Origin: Thermoclostridium sp036562185
Lineage (GTDB): Bacteria; Bacillota; Clostridia; DSM-8532
Direction of reading: 5' to 3'
Length of the DNA: 64,000 bases
Assembly (NCBI GenBank): GCA_036562185.1
Contig: DATCKN010000022.1
Span: 18,789-82,788 of the forward strand
Of this stretch, positions 17,835 to 26,715 are shown piece by piece (position 1 is the stretch's first letter; each line of letters starts with the position of its first letter). Position numbers and translations under genes: made by a program. The notes under the pieces are model-generated. The model worked only from the letters and a program-made list of their open reading frames with translations. It made no database searches and was not told where the DNA came from.

Positions 17835-18239
17835 ATGGATTATGATTTCCTGGTGAAAAAAGCAATTGAGGCAAAAGAGAAAGCTTATGCCCCATATTCG
17901 GGTTTCCGTGTAGGGGCGGCGGTACAGTTGGCAGATGGCAGAATTTATACGGGCTGCAATGTTGAAAACTCATCATACGGCGCGACCATCTGTGCTGAGC
18001 GTACGGCAATAGTAAAGGCAATATCTGAAGGCGAGGCGAAAATCAGTGCGGTTGCAGTCGCCAGTGACAGCGACAGGCTAACATATCCCTGCGGAATTTG
18101 CCGCCAGGTAATATCCGAGTTTAGAAGTGGTGATACAAAAATAATTTGCAGTGACAAAAACGGGAATTATAAAGTATATGATATGAATGATATATTACCT
18201 CATGCTTTTGCGCGGGAAGACATAAACTTATCAGTGTAA
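17835..18239 (+). CDS. cdd: Cytidine deaminase
   Basis: A 134-residue cytidine deaminase of the small homotetrameric type, turning cytidine and deoxycytidine into uridines for pyrimidine salvage. The zinc ligands are Cys53 with catalytic Glu55 (CAERTA) and Cys86/Cys89 (PCGICRQV). The FRVGAAV substrate-pocket motif is near the N-terminus. The ATG at 17835 follows GGAGCGAGG by 7 bases; the longer GTG start at 17775 would add a 20-residue piece foreign to the family. era follows 27 bases downstream, the usual pairing in Firmicutes. Confidence 0.96.
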   Translation: MDYDFLVKKAIEAKEKAYAPYSGFRVGAAVQLADGRIYTGCNVENSSYGATICAERTAIVKAISEGEAKISAVAVASDSDRLTYPCGICRQVISEFRSGDTKIICSDKNGNYKVYDMNDILPHAFAREDINLSV

Positions 18240-18266
18240 CGTAAAAGCATATGAAAGGAGCATCAT

Positions 18267-19157
18267 ATGGGTTTTCGTTCGGGTTTTGCAACTATTATCG
18301 GAAGACCTAATGTTGGAAAGTCAACACTGTTAAATTTACTGACCGGTGAAAAAATCGCGATTATTTCCGATAAGCCTCAGACCACAAGAAATGCAATAAA
18401 AACCATCATAACAACAGATGATTACCAGGTGGTTTTTATTGATACTCCCGGAATACACCGCCCGAAAAACAAATTGGGAGACTTTATGCAGAAGACTGCT
18501 ATATCAACACTTGAAGATGTTGATGTAATTCTGTATATGGTCGAGGCCACCGATAAATCAATTGGTCCGAGTGATATGAACATAATTGAAATGTTGAGGA
18601 AATTAAGCACACCGGTTATTTTACTGATTAATAAGATAGATCTGGTGGATAAACGCAACATTTTGCCGCTCATTGATGAGTACAGCAGGGCAATGAATTT
18701 TGAGCATATTATACCGGTCAGCGCCTTTGACGTGGAAACAAAAGAGTTGGTATTGAATGAAACTGTAAAACTGCTTCCTGAAGGCCCGCCGTTTTTCCCT
18801 GAAGATATGATTACCGATCAGCAGGAAAAAGTATTGGTTCAGGAGATTATCCGTGAGAAAATACTGCACCTGATCAGTGATGAAGTCCCTCATGGTGTAG
18901 GAGTTGAAGTAATTCTTTTTAAAGAAAGGCCTGAAAATGGCTTAATTGAGATTCACGCGAACATATATTGCGAAAAGGAAAGCCATAAGGGAATCATAAT
19001 AGGTAAAAACGGCGATATGCTAAAAAAAATCGGTACTTATGCAAGGCAGGACGCTGAAAGGTTACTGGGTTCAAAAGTCTTTTTAAAGCTCTGGGTGAAA
19101 ACCAAAGAGGATTGGAGAAACAGCGATTTTGTATTAAGGGAGCTTGGATACAAGTAG
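18267..19157 (+). CDS. era: GTPase Era
   Basis: A 296-residue essential GTPase that assists 30S ribosome maturation by binding the 3' end of 16S rRNA. The G1 motif GRPNVGKS is at residues 12-19, followed by DTPG and NKID motifs of the GTPase fold. The C-terminal third is the KH RNA-binding domain with GIIIGKNGDML. GAAAGGAG lies 7-8 bases before the ATG. It forms a transcription unit with cdd. Confidence 0.97.
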   Translation: MGFRSGFATIIGRPNVGKSTLLNLLTGEKIAIISDKPQTTRNAIKTIITTDDYQVVFIDTPGIHRPKNKLGDFMQKTAISTLEDVDVILYMVEATDKSIGPSDMNIIEMLRKLSTPVILLINKIDLVDKRNILPLIDEYSRAMNFEHIIPVSAFDVETKELVLNETVKLLPEGPPFFPEDMITDQQEKVLVQEIIREKILHLISDEVPHGVGVEVILFKERPENGLIEIHANIYCEKESHKGIIIGKNGDMLKKIGTYARQDAERLLGSKVFLKLWVKTKEDWRNSDFVLRELGYK

Positions 19158-19250
19158 GCGATTTTTTAAAATTGAGTTTGCACCCCCTTGTATTAAAATA
19201 TACTGCGATGGTATACTTAAAATGAACACAAAAATTATCGGGGTATACGA

Positions 19251-19271
19251 GCGTCTCTGCTTGTGAGACGC
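19251..19271 (+). terminator. Weak hairpin after era
   Basis: GCGTCTC (19251-19257) pairs with GAGACGC (19265-19271). The bases after it (TTATTTGC) are only partly T-rich, so it may be a weak terminator or a leader element of the next gene, whose start is 42 bases on. Confidence 0.4.
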
Positions 19272-19312
19272 TTATTTGCTGTAAAAAATTATACAGTTGC
19301 GGGAGAAGACAA

Positions 19313-20797
19313 ATGAATAAAATAGGATTTGACAATGACAAGTATATTCACCTTCAATCTCAAAAGATACTCGAACGGATTGATCTCTTTGGAGGTAAAC
19401 TTTATCTTGAATTTGGCGGCAAATTATTTGACGATTATCATGCTTCCAGGGTATTGCCCGGATTTAAACCCGACAGTAAGGTTAAAATGCTGTTAAAACT
19501 TAAAGATCAGGCCGAAATAATTATAACTATCAATGCCGATGACATAGAAAAAAACAAGCGCCGTGGAGACCTTGGCATAACATATGACCTTGATGTATTA
19601 CGTTTGATTGACGCATTCAGGGATATAGGGCTTTATGTCGGCAGCGTTGTAATAACCCATTACCGTTCCCAGGTAACCGCAGATATGTTTCAAAAAAGAC
19701 TGGAAGCACTTGGTATTAAAGTTTACAGGCATTATCCCATCCCGGATTACCCGTCAAATATCCAGCTTATTGTCAGTGATGACGGATATGGCAAAAATGA
19801 TTATGTTGAAACTACTCGTTCTCTCGTTGTTGTAACAGCCCCGGGGCCTGGCAGCGGGAAAATGGCAACATGTCTTTCCCAGCTGTACCATGAGTACAAA
19901 CGTGGTATCCGGGCCGGCTATGCGAAATTTGAAACATTTCCCATATGGAACCTTCCGCTGAAGCATCCGGTCAACCTTGCATATGAGGCTGCCACAACCG
20001 ATCTGGACGATGTAAATATGATTGATCCGTTCCACCTTGAAGCATATGGTGTAACTACGGTAAACTATAACAGGGATATAGAAGTATTCCCTGTATTGAA
20101 TGCGATACTTGAGAAGATCGCAGGAAAGTCGCCCTATAAAAGTCCGACCGATATGGGCGTGAATATGGCAGGATTTTGCATTACAGATGATGAGGTAGTC
20201 AGCCGGGCATCCGAACAGGAAATAATCCGGCGGTATTATAATACACGTTGCGCATTGCGCCAGGGGTTGGCTGAGCGTGAGGAAGTATATAAGCTGGAGT
20301 TGCTTATGAATCAGCTGGGAATTACATCAAAAGACAGACCTGTTGTTGAGGCCGCATTAAAGCGTGCCGAGGCCACCGGTGGCCCTGCGGTAGCGCTTCA
20401 GCTGAATGACGGCAGGATAGTCACAGGAAAGACATCTGCTTTATTGGGAGCATCTGCAGCCATGTTACTGAATGCGCTGAAAGAACTGGGCGGCATTCAG
20501 CACGAAATCCACCTGATATCTCCTATAGTTATTGAACCGATACAGGTTTTAAAAACCAAGCATATGGGAAATCACAATCCAAGGTTACATACTGACGAAA
20601 TATTAATAGCCTTGTCGATTTGTGCGGCAACAAATCCCACAGCAGCGCTCGCAATGCAGCAGTTGCCAAAACTGAAAGGGTGTGAGGCTCATTCTACCGT
20701 AATACTGTCAAGAGTGGATGAGAATGTATTTCAAAAACTGGGCATTAATATTACATGTGAACCTCAGTACCAGACTAAAAAACTTTATCACAAATAA
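19313..20797 (+). CDS. DUF1846 family protein
   Basis: A 494-residue conserved protein of the DUF1846 family, near the family's usual length. Recognisable features are the IGFDNDKYI opening, LYLEFGGKLFDD, a TAPGPGSGKMATCLSQ segment with a P-loop-like look near residue 180, and a MGVNMAGFCI motif. The biochemical function is not established. It stands alone between era and yqzL with its own GGGAG ribosome site, with 155 bases upstream for a promoter. No membrane segments. Confidence 0.85.
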   Translation: MNKIGFDNDKYIHLQSQKILERIDLFGGKLYLEFGGKLFDDYHASRVLPGFKPDSKVKMLLKLKDQAEIIITINADDIEKNKRRGDLGITYDLDVLRLIDAFRDIGLYVGSVVITHYRSQVTADMFQKRLEALGIKVYRHYPIPDYPSNIQLIVSDDGYGKNDYVETTRSLVVVTAPGPGSGKMATCLSQLYHEYKRGIRAGYAKFETFPIWNLPLKHPVNLAYEAATTDLDDVNMIDPFHLEAYGVTTVNYNRDIEVFPVLNAILEKIAGKSPYKSPTDMGVNMAGFCITDDEVVSRASEQEIIRRYYNTRCALRQGLAEREEVYKLELLMNQLGITSKDRPVVEAALKRAEATGGPAVALQLNDGRIVTGKTSALLGASAAMLLNALKELGGIQHEIHLISPIVIEPIQVLKTKHMGNHNPRLHTDEILIALSICAATNPTAALAMQQLPKLKGCEAHSTVILSRVDENVFQKLGINITCEPQYQTKKLYHK

Positions 20798-20955
20798 AAG
20801 CTGAATACCTGACATAGAAGATCCCTCAACCTTTGGCAATGCCCAAGCTACATAATTTTACAAACCGGATTTGAATTTGGCTTGATTTGGTATACATAAA
20901 TCTCTGAACAGGGCAAACAATAAAAATATGATATCTATTCGTTGAGGGGGATAAT

Positions 20956-21135
20956 ATGTTGAAGGACATGGCTTGGCAAATGTTTAAAAAGACCGGCAAT
21001 ATAGAATTCTTTTTACAGTATAAGAGTTTGGATGGCAAAAAACCGGATTTCAATATAGAAGCAGCTTCTGAAACTTTTTTGGATGGTGAAAAATGTCGTA
21101 TGTCAGAACCAGAGGAATGGTCGTCCGAGAAGTAA
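20956..21135 (+). CDS. YqzL family small protein
   Basis: A 59-residue frame starting MLKDMAWQMFKKTGNIEFFL, which fits the YqzL family of short proteins encoded between era and recO in many Firmicutes. Function is unknown. A GAGGGGG ribosome site lies 5-6 bases before the ATG at 20956. It overlaps the start of recO by 43 bases in another frame, so the two should be translationally linked. The C-terminal part after residue 45 falls within the overlap and is less conserved by my memory, so the biological end may be variable between species. Confidence 0.75.
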   Translation: MLKDMAWQMFKKTGNIEFFLQYKSLDGKKPDFNIEAASETFLDGEKCRMSEPEEWSSEK

Positions 21136-21830
21136 AGGTCGGAGAATACGATAAGATTCTTACGGTGGTTACCGAAGATCTGGGGAAAATATCTGTTTCG
21201 GCAAGAGGAGTAAGACGCGGTGGAAACCGTTACTCTGCCGGAACTCAGGTTTTTTCATACTGCGACTGGGTTTTATATAAGGGGAAAAATACATATATAT
21301 TGAATTCATGCGACATTATTGACTCCTTTTATGAAATAAGGCAGGATATGACTTTGTTGGCACATGCCGCCCAGATGCTTCAGCTTGTTCATGACACTAC
21401 CTTCGAGAATCACCCGGCGAAAGACCAGCTGACGGTTTTTATATATGCGCTGAAAGCCCTGTTAAACAAGAGGACACCTTCCCTTGTTTTCCGGGTTTTT
21501 GCGTTAAAAACGGTTCAAATAATAGGTTTCGAGCCTTTTGTTTCAGGTTGCTGTTTATGCGGCACAAAAGAAATAAATGATATCCGTTTCAGTTTTGAAC
21601 ACTGCGGGTTTGTTTGTGAGCAATGCAATACAGGGCTTGAAAATGTTATCCCGGTAAAAACGGGTGCTGCAAAAGCCATGATATATGTATTGTGCGCAGA
21701 TCCCGGAAAAGCCTTCGGATTTGAGCTTTCACCTGATGTTCTTGAGAATTTCTCAGAGATCGTTGACAGGTACATAGACGACAGATTGGGGAAAAAGTAC
21801 AGCAAAATGAATTTTTTGCAGGAGATATAG
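21093..21830 (+). CDS. recO: DNA repair protein RecO
   Basis: A 245-residue RecO. It has an N-terminal OB fold (TRGMVVREVKVGEYDKILT) and a C-terminal helical part with a CXXC pair (CCLCG) and a second pair (CGFVCEQC) of the zinc site. RecO works with RecR to load RecA on SSB-coated DNA during gap repair. The ATG at 21093 lies within the end of yqzL. The gene order era-yqzL-recO is classic, here interrupted by the DUF1846 gene. Confidence 0.95.
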   Translation: MSYVRTRGMVVREVKVGEYDKILTVVTEDLGKISVSARGVRRGGNRYSAGTQVFSYCDWVLYKGKNTYILNSCDIIDSFYEIRQDMTLLAHAAQMLQLVHDTTFENHPAKDQLTVFIYALKALLNKRTPSLVFRVFALKTVQIIGFEPFVSGCCLCGTKEINDIRFSFEHCGFVCEQCNTGLENVIPVKTGAAKAMIYVLCADPGKAFGFELSPDVLENFSEIVDRYIDDRLGKKYSKMNFLQEI

Positions 21831-21933
21831 GACCGGAATAAGAATAAAAACTGGTACTTGTATAAATGATCTCTTTATGTTAAAATTAATGGCATTGGAT
21901 TCACTGAGGAACTGAGTTGTTGGAGGTATTACA

Positions 21934-22167
21934 ATGGAAATTGTAGTAAATATTTTGCATATAATAGTCTGTATCGCAATAATAATCATTGTTCTGTTAC
22001 AGTCCGGGCGTTCTGCCGGTATTAGCGGTGCTATTGCAGGCGGGGCTGAAACCTTTTTCGGGAAAAATAAGGGCCGCACTATTGATGCAATGCTTAGCAA
22101 GTACACAAAATTTGCATTGGCTGTATTCCTTTTAACTTCTGTTATTTTAACATGGTTGTTGAAGTAA
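21934..22167 (+). CDS. secG: Preprotein translocase subunit SecG
   Basis: A 77-residue membrane protein with two hydrophobic helices (about residues 3-20 and 55-75) around the conserved loop LLQSGRSAGISGAIAGGAETFFGKN region. It is the accessory subunit of the SecYEG export channel. TTGGAGG stands 7 bases before the ATG. A strong terminator follows the gene. Confidence 0.95.
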   Translation: MEIVVNILHIIVCIAIIIIVLLQSGRSAGISGAIAGGAETFFGKNKGRTIDAMLSKYTKFALAVFLLTSVILTWLLK

Positions 22168-22213
22168 TGCTGTTTTCGTTAAGGGCTTTGTTTGGTTTAT
22201 ATTGGAACGCGAT

Positions 22214-22256
22214 AAGGACTGTACATGCATTTAGGTATGTATGGTCTTTTTGTTTT
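22214..22256 (+). terminator. Intrinsic terminator after secG
   Basis: AAGGACTGTACAT (22214-22226) pairs along 13 positions, with some G-U pairs, with ATGTATGGTCTTT (22237-22249), followed by a T-rich run. Confidence 0.8.
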
Positions 22257-22322
22257 ATGGCTGAGAAATTTCCTGCATAATTCCATTCACCTAATAAAAT
22301 ATAAAGGAAGAGAAGGTTAAAT

Positions 22323-24302
22323 ATGCCCGAATTTAAAATAAAATCAAATTATAAGCCTTCGGGAGATCAACCGCAGGCAATAGAAAAACTGGTGGATTCA
22401 ATAAACAGGGGAAATACCCACCAGACACTTCTCGGCGTTACAGGGTCAGGCAAGACTTTTACGATAGCCAACGTTATAGAAAGAGTACAGAAACCTACGC
22501 TGGTGATTGCGCATAATAAAACATTAGCTGCGCAGCTTTGCTCAGAGTTTCGTGAGTTTTTCCCTGACAATGCGGTGGAGTATTTTGTGAGCTATTATGA
22601 TTACTACCAGCCCGAGGCATATGTTCCTGCAACCGACACTTATATAGAAAAAGACTCATCAATTAATGATGAAATCGACAATCTGAGGCATTCAGCAACA
22701 GCTGCATTATTTGAAAGGCGTGACGTGATAATTGTTGCCAGCGTTTCCTGTATATATGGCCTCGGTGACCCCGAAGACTATACAGAATTGATGTTGTCAT
22801 TAAGACCCGGCATGCAAAAGGATAGGGACGAAGTAATAAAAAAGCTTGTGGACATCCAGTATACCCGCAATGATATTGATTTCAGGAGAGGAACTTTCAG
22901 GGTTAAAGGTGATGTACTGGATATTTATCCTGCTTCTTCTGCAGGTACAATAATAAGGGTGGAGTTTTTCGGGGATGAGATTGACAGGATTACCGAAGTG
23001 GATCCGCTCACTGGTGAGATTATAGGAACACGGACATATATAGCCATATTTCCTGCATCCCACTATGCCACCACGAGAGCCAAGATGGAGCTGGCTATAA
23101 AATCGATAGAACAGGAACTTGAAGAGAGATTGAAATACTTCAGGGACAACAATAAGCTGCTGGAAGCCCAGAGACTGGAGCAGAGGACACGGTATGACCT
23201 TGAAATGATGCGCGAGATAGGTTTTTGCTCGGGGATAGAAAACTACTCCAGGCACATAAGCGGCAGGGCTCCGGGCAGCGCACCGTATACCCTTCTTGAT
23301 TATTTTCCGGAAGATTTTCTTTTGGTAATTGATGAGTCCCATGTTACCGTTCCTCAGATAGGAGCAATGTACAACGGGGATCGCTCAAGGAAAGAAACTC
23401 TGGTGGAATATGGGTTCCGGCTCCCGTCAGCCTTTGACAACAGACCGCTTACGTTTTCAGAGTTTGAGCAGAAAGTCAATCAGGTTATTTATGTAAGCGC
23501 AACACCCGGGAAATATGAAAGAGAAAAATCTTCGGTTATTGTTGAGCAGATTATCAGGCCGACAGGGCTGGTTGATCCTGAAATTGCAGTAAAGCCTGTA
23601 AAAGGCCAGGTTGACGATCTGATGGAAGAAATAAGAGTGCGGGTAGAACGGAATGAACGTGTTCTGGTAACCACACTAACCAAGAGAATGGCAGAGGATT
23701 TAACCCAGTACCTTTCGGATGTTGGAATAAAAGTGCGATACCTCCATTCGGATATAGATACCATTGAGCGAATGGAAATTATCCGGGATCTGCGGTTGGG
23801 CGAGTTTGATGTTCTGGTTGGAATCAATCTTCTCAGGGAAGGGCTTGATTTGCCTGAAGTGTCACTCGTTGCAATACTTGATGCCGACAAGGAGGGCTTT
23901 TTGCGCTCTGAAACCTCTTTGATACAAACCATTGGACGGGCTGCAAGAAATGTAAACGGAAAAGTTATTATGTATGCCGACAGTATAACAAGTTCAATGG
24001 AAAGGGCCATCAGTGAAACCAACAGAAGAAGGCAGATTCAGATGGAGTATAACAAAAAGATGGGAATTACACCAAAGACAATTCAGAAAGCCGTTCACGA
24101 TACCCTTGAAACATTGAAGGTTGCAGAGGATGAAAAAGAATTTGCCGTTGATCATGGCGATATCCCTGTTGAAAAAATTATAGAAAAACTGACAGCCGAA
24201 ATGAAGGCGGCGGCGAAAGAACTGGAGTTTGAAAAAGCTGCAATGCTGCGCGACAAAATCAATGAATTGAAGAAAAAACTCTGTGAAGAAGAGACATGTT
24301 AA
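22323..24302 (+). CDS. uvrB: Excinuclease ABC subunit B
   Basis: A 659-residue UvrB, the damage-verifying helicase-like subunit of nucleotide excision repair. Walker A GVTGSGKT ends at Lys44/Thr45. The beta-hairpin YYDYYQPEAYVP that inserts between DNA strands is near residue 95, and helicase motif VI appears as QTIGRAARN. The C-terminal UVR domain (ELEFEKAAMLRDKINELKK region) binds UvrC. uvrA and uvrC are not in the window. Ribosome site AAGGAAGAG precedes the ATG. Confidence 0.98.
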   Translation: MPEFKIKSNYKPSGDQPQAIEKLVDSINRGNTHQTLLGVTGSGKTFTIANVIERVQKPTLVIAHNKTLAAQLCSEFREFFPDNAVEYFVSYYDYYQPEAYVPATDTYIEKDSSINDEIDNLRHSATAALFERRDVIIVASVSCIYGLGDPEDYTELMLSLRPGMQKDRDEVIKKLVDIQYTRNDIDFRRGTFRVKGDVLDIYPASSAGTIIRVEFFGDEIDRITEVDPLTGEIIGTRTYIAIFPASHYATTRAKMELAIKSIEQELEERLKYFRDNNKLLEAQRLEQRTRYDLEMMREIGFCSGIENYSRHISGRAPGSAPYTLLDYFPEDFLLVIDESHVTVPQIGAMYNGDRSRKETLVEYGFRLPSAFDNRPLTFSEFEQKVNQVIYVSATPGKYEREKSSVIVEQIIRPTGLVDPEIAVKPVKGQVDDLMEEIRVRVERNERVLVTTLTKRMAEDLTQYLSDVGIKVRYLHSDIDTIERMEIIRDLRLGEFDVLVGINLLREGLDLPEVSLVAILDADKEGFLRSETSLIQTIGRAARNVNGKVIMYADSITSSMERAISETNRRRQIQMEYNKKMGITPKTIQKAVHDTLETLKVAEDEKEFAVDHGDIPVEKIIEKLTAEMKAAAKELEFEKAAMLRDKINELKKKLCEEETC

Positions 24303-24349
24303 TTTGTATTAACATTGAAATAGAACTAATTGGATGACAGGAGAAAGTT

Positions 24350-25066
24350 ATGCGTATACTTCCGGACAATATTCACAGTTCATGGACTGATTTTTTAAAT
24401 GCTGAACGCATTGAAACTATAAAGGATATATCACAAAAAATAGGAGAAAATGTTAATCCTGAATATAAAAATATATTGCGTTTTTTAAGCGTAGATTTAT
24501 CAAATGTGAAGGTTGTTATACTCGGGCAGGATCCATACCCCGAAAAGGGAGTAGCCACCGGCAGGGCTTTTGAGGTCGGTGGCCTGAAAACATGGGAGCA
24601 GCCTTTCAAACAGGTTTCGCTGAAAAACATTGTGCGGTTGATCCATAAAAGCTACAGCAATATAGAAAAATATGAGGATATTTTTTCTTTTAACCGGATT
24701 AAAAACGAAATAAAAGAAGGCAGGTTTCCGATTCTTCCGCCCGACAGGCTGTTTGAGTCATGGGAAAAACAGGGCGTTTTATTGTTGAATACATCTTTCA
24801 GCTGCGTACCAAATAACCCTGAAAGCCATGCAATGCTGTGGCAGGAATTTTCGCGCCGACTGATAGGGTACATATCGGAAAAATATAATCTTTGCTGGTT
24901 TCTTTGGGGAAAACATGCCATTAGTATGAGAGATGTAATAAATAAAGGGGAGTTCTATGTATCCAGGCATCCCATGCTGTGCTCTTCCAAGTATGACGAT
25001 GATTTTCTGAAATCCGACTGTTTTACTGAAACCAAACACCTGATAAACTGGCTTGGTGCAGATTAA
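24350..25066 (+). CDS. Divergent family-1-like uracil-DNA glycosylase
   Basis: A 238-residue protein of the uracil-DNA glycosylase fold. The water-activating motif is GQDPYP (Gln60, Asp61) rather than the usual GQDPYH, and the GVLLLNTSFS strand and the FLWGKHA segment match family 1. The usual HPSPLS motif becomes SRHPMLCSS, keeping the catalytic His (about 207) and Pro. The enzyme should remove uracil from DNA, but the altered motifs could change substrate range. It follows uvrB by 47 bases with its own GGAG site; the two repair genes may be cotranscribed. Confidence 0.82.
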   Translation: MRILPDNIHSSWTDFLNAERIETIKDISQKIGENVNPEYKNILRFLSVDLSNVKVVILGQDPYPEKGVATGRAFEVGGLKTWEQPFKQVSLKNIVRLIHKSYSNIEKYEDIFSFNRIKNEIKEGRFPILPPDRLFESWEKQGVLLLNTSFSCVPNNPESHAMLWQEFSRRLIGYISEKYNLCWFLWGKHAISMRDVINKGEFYVSRHPMLCSSKYDDDFLKSDCFTETKHLINWLGAD

Positions 25067-25211
25067 CTGCAATTACGAAAATGATTTCAAAATCAATGTA
25101 ATTTCTTCCGTTGTTTTAATAGAATAATTTCATAACGCTTCGGTTACCTTAAGAACATCGGCCAAAAAATAAACATATGTGCCATGGCTTATATTGCATC
25201 GGGGTGGTTCC

Positions 25212-25289
25212 ATGCATCAAAAGACAGCAGACAGAAAAGACAATGTTGCGGAACTGCGGGATGTGCGTGAACTGGAGCGTGTGATATGA
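25212..25289 (+). CDS. Possible 25-codon leader peptide overlapping spoIVB
   Basis: ATG at 25212, preceded by GGGGTGG, opens a 25-residue charged frame (MHQKTADRKDN at its start) that ends in TGA at 25287-25289, overlapping the spoIVB start codon by 4 bases in an ATATGA arrangement. No homologue is recognised. It may be a translation-coupling leader, or chance. Confidence 0.3.
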   Translation: MHQKTADRKDNVAELRDVRELERVI

Positions 25290-26557
25290 TATTTAAGAAA
25301 GATAATGCTTTTTTCAGGTTTAGCTTTCTTATTTTTGTTATTATAGCATCATTATATCTTTCCCTTATAGCATTTACACCAAGCCAGATGACTGTTTTGG
25401 CAGGAGAAGAATACCGGGTTGAATTCTTCTCGCCCTTTCAGTTGCAATTGTCGGCTGAAACCGGCGGAATACATGTTGAGAAGCTGGGTGTCGGAAACAG
25501 GACATCGATTTTCTCGATGCCGTATACACTTAAAGGTACCCAATACGGCCAGAACAGGATTCAGCTTAGCTTGTTTGGGCTGGTTCCTGTTAAAGATATT
25601 AAAGTCAATGTAATTCCTGCGAGGGAACTGATTGTTTGCGGGAATACTGTTGGCATCAGGTTGTATATCAAAGGCCTTCTTGTAGTAGGGATTTCAGGTG
25701 TTATGACTCCTGACGGGAATGAAGTCCTGCCCGTTAAAGATACCGGTCTGGAACCCGGGGATTTTATTATTGCAGTGAATAACAAGGAAATAGAAAAGAT
25801 AGCCGATCTGTCAAAAGTAATTGAGCAATCAGACGGGAAAGAAATTGCTTTAAGATTCATACATGACAGCCGGGTTGTCGAAACAAGGATTACTCCGGTG
25901 CAAAGCATTGAGGACGGTAAATACCGCATTGGAATCTGGGTAAGGGACAGCACGGCCGGAATCGGAACTTTAACATATATTGAAGAAGAGACAGGCAAAT
26001 TTGGTGCTTTAGGCCATGGAATCACCGATATTGATACAGGAATTATGATGCCGGTTAAAAACGGGGAGTTGCTGAAATCTTCGGTATATGGCATCAGAAA
26101 AGGAATACAGGGCACCCCGGGTGAATTGCAGGGGGATTTTCTGAAAAGCCCGGAAGTGATAGGGGAAATATACTGGAATACGGCATTTGGGGTTTTCGGT
26201 ACAATAGATAAAAATGCTATATCTGAATTGAATGGCAGGAAGTATCCGGTTGGAACAAGGAGTATGGTGAAGGAGGGGCCGGCGACTATTCTGTCGAACA
26301 TTCACGGGGATCAGGTTGAAGAATTTTCTGTTGAAATACAGAAGATTGCACGGAAGAACCTTTCGGGTCCGAAAAGCATGATAATAAAAATCACTGATCC
26401 ACGGCTGTTAAGTGAAACCGGAGGTATAATTCAGGGGATGTCGGGAAGCCCGATTATCCAGGACGGAAGAATAATAGGAGCTGTAACCCATGTTTTGGTT
26501 AATGACCCTACAAAGGGTTACGGAATTTTTATAGAAACCATGCTAGGCATGAACTGA
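25286..26557 (+). CDS. spoIVB: SpoIVB peptidase (stage IV sporulation protein B)
   Basis: A 423-residue S55-family serine peptidase. A single N-terminal membrane helix (about residues 10-30) would send it from the forespore into the intermembrane space. A PDZ domain follows (about 140-190, GDFIIAVNNKEI), then the peptidase domain with catalytic His at about 244 (LGHGITD) and Ser at about 388 (GMSGSPII). SpoIVB cleaves SpoIVFA, releasing sigma-K activation in the mother cell. In many relatives it sits beside recN and spo0A; here it precedes lepA. GGAG lies 11 bases before the ATG. No clear sigma-G promoter was recognised. Its presence shows that the organism makes spores. Confidence 0.96.
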   Translation: MIFKKDNAFFRFSFLIFVIIASLYLSLIAFTPSQMTVLAGEEYRVEFFSPFQLQLSAETGGIHVEKLGVGNRTSIFSMPYTLKGTQYGQNRIQLSLFGLVPVKDIKVNVIPARELIVCGNTVGIRLYIKGLLVVGISGVMTPDGNEVLPVKDTGLEPGDFIIAVNNKEIEKIADLSKVIEQSDGKEIALRFIHDSRVVETRITPVQSIEDGKYRIGIWVRDSTAGIGTLTYIEEETGKFGALGHGITDIDTGIMMPVKNGELLKSSVYGIRKGIQGTPGELQGDFLKSPEVIGEIYWNTAFGVFGTIDKNAISELNGRKYPVGTRSMVKEGPATILSNIHGDQVEEFSVEIQKIARKNLSGPKSMIIKITDPRLLSETGGIIQGMSGSPIIQDGRIIGAVTHVLVNDPTKGYGIFIETMLGMN

Positions 26558-26558
26558 T

Positions 26559-26590
26559 TAACCCGGCAGATTCTGTCGGGTTATCTGTTT
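26559..26590 (+). terminator. Hairpin after spoIVB
   Basis: TAACCCGGCAG (26559-26569) and CTGTCGGGTTA (26573-26583) form an 11-bp stem with a 3-base loop directly after the stop codon. The following run, TCTGTTTGGG, is a modest T-tract. Confidence 0.65.
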
Positions 26591-26622
26591 GGGTTGGTAT
26601 CTATACAAGAATAAAATTACTA

Positions 26623-26631
26623 TGGTATAAT
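26623..26631 (+). promoter_or_regulatory. Extended -10 promoter for lepA
   Basis: TGGTATAAT, an extended -10 element (TGN before TATAAT). No good -35 hexamer is placed 17 bases upstream, as is common for extended -10 promoters. Confidence 0.55.
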
Positions 26632-26715
26632 TCAAAAAGTAATATTTGGTCATGAAAAGGAAACTTAAAAGGAAAAACAAAATTGAAACTATAGAAGTGA
26701 GGTTTCAGGAAGTAG

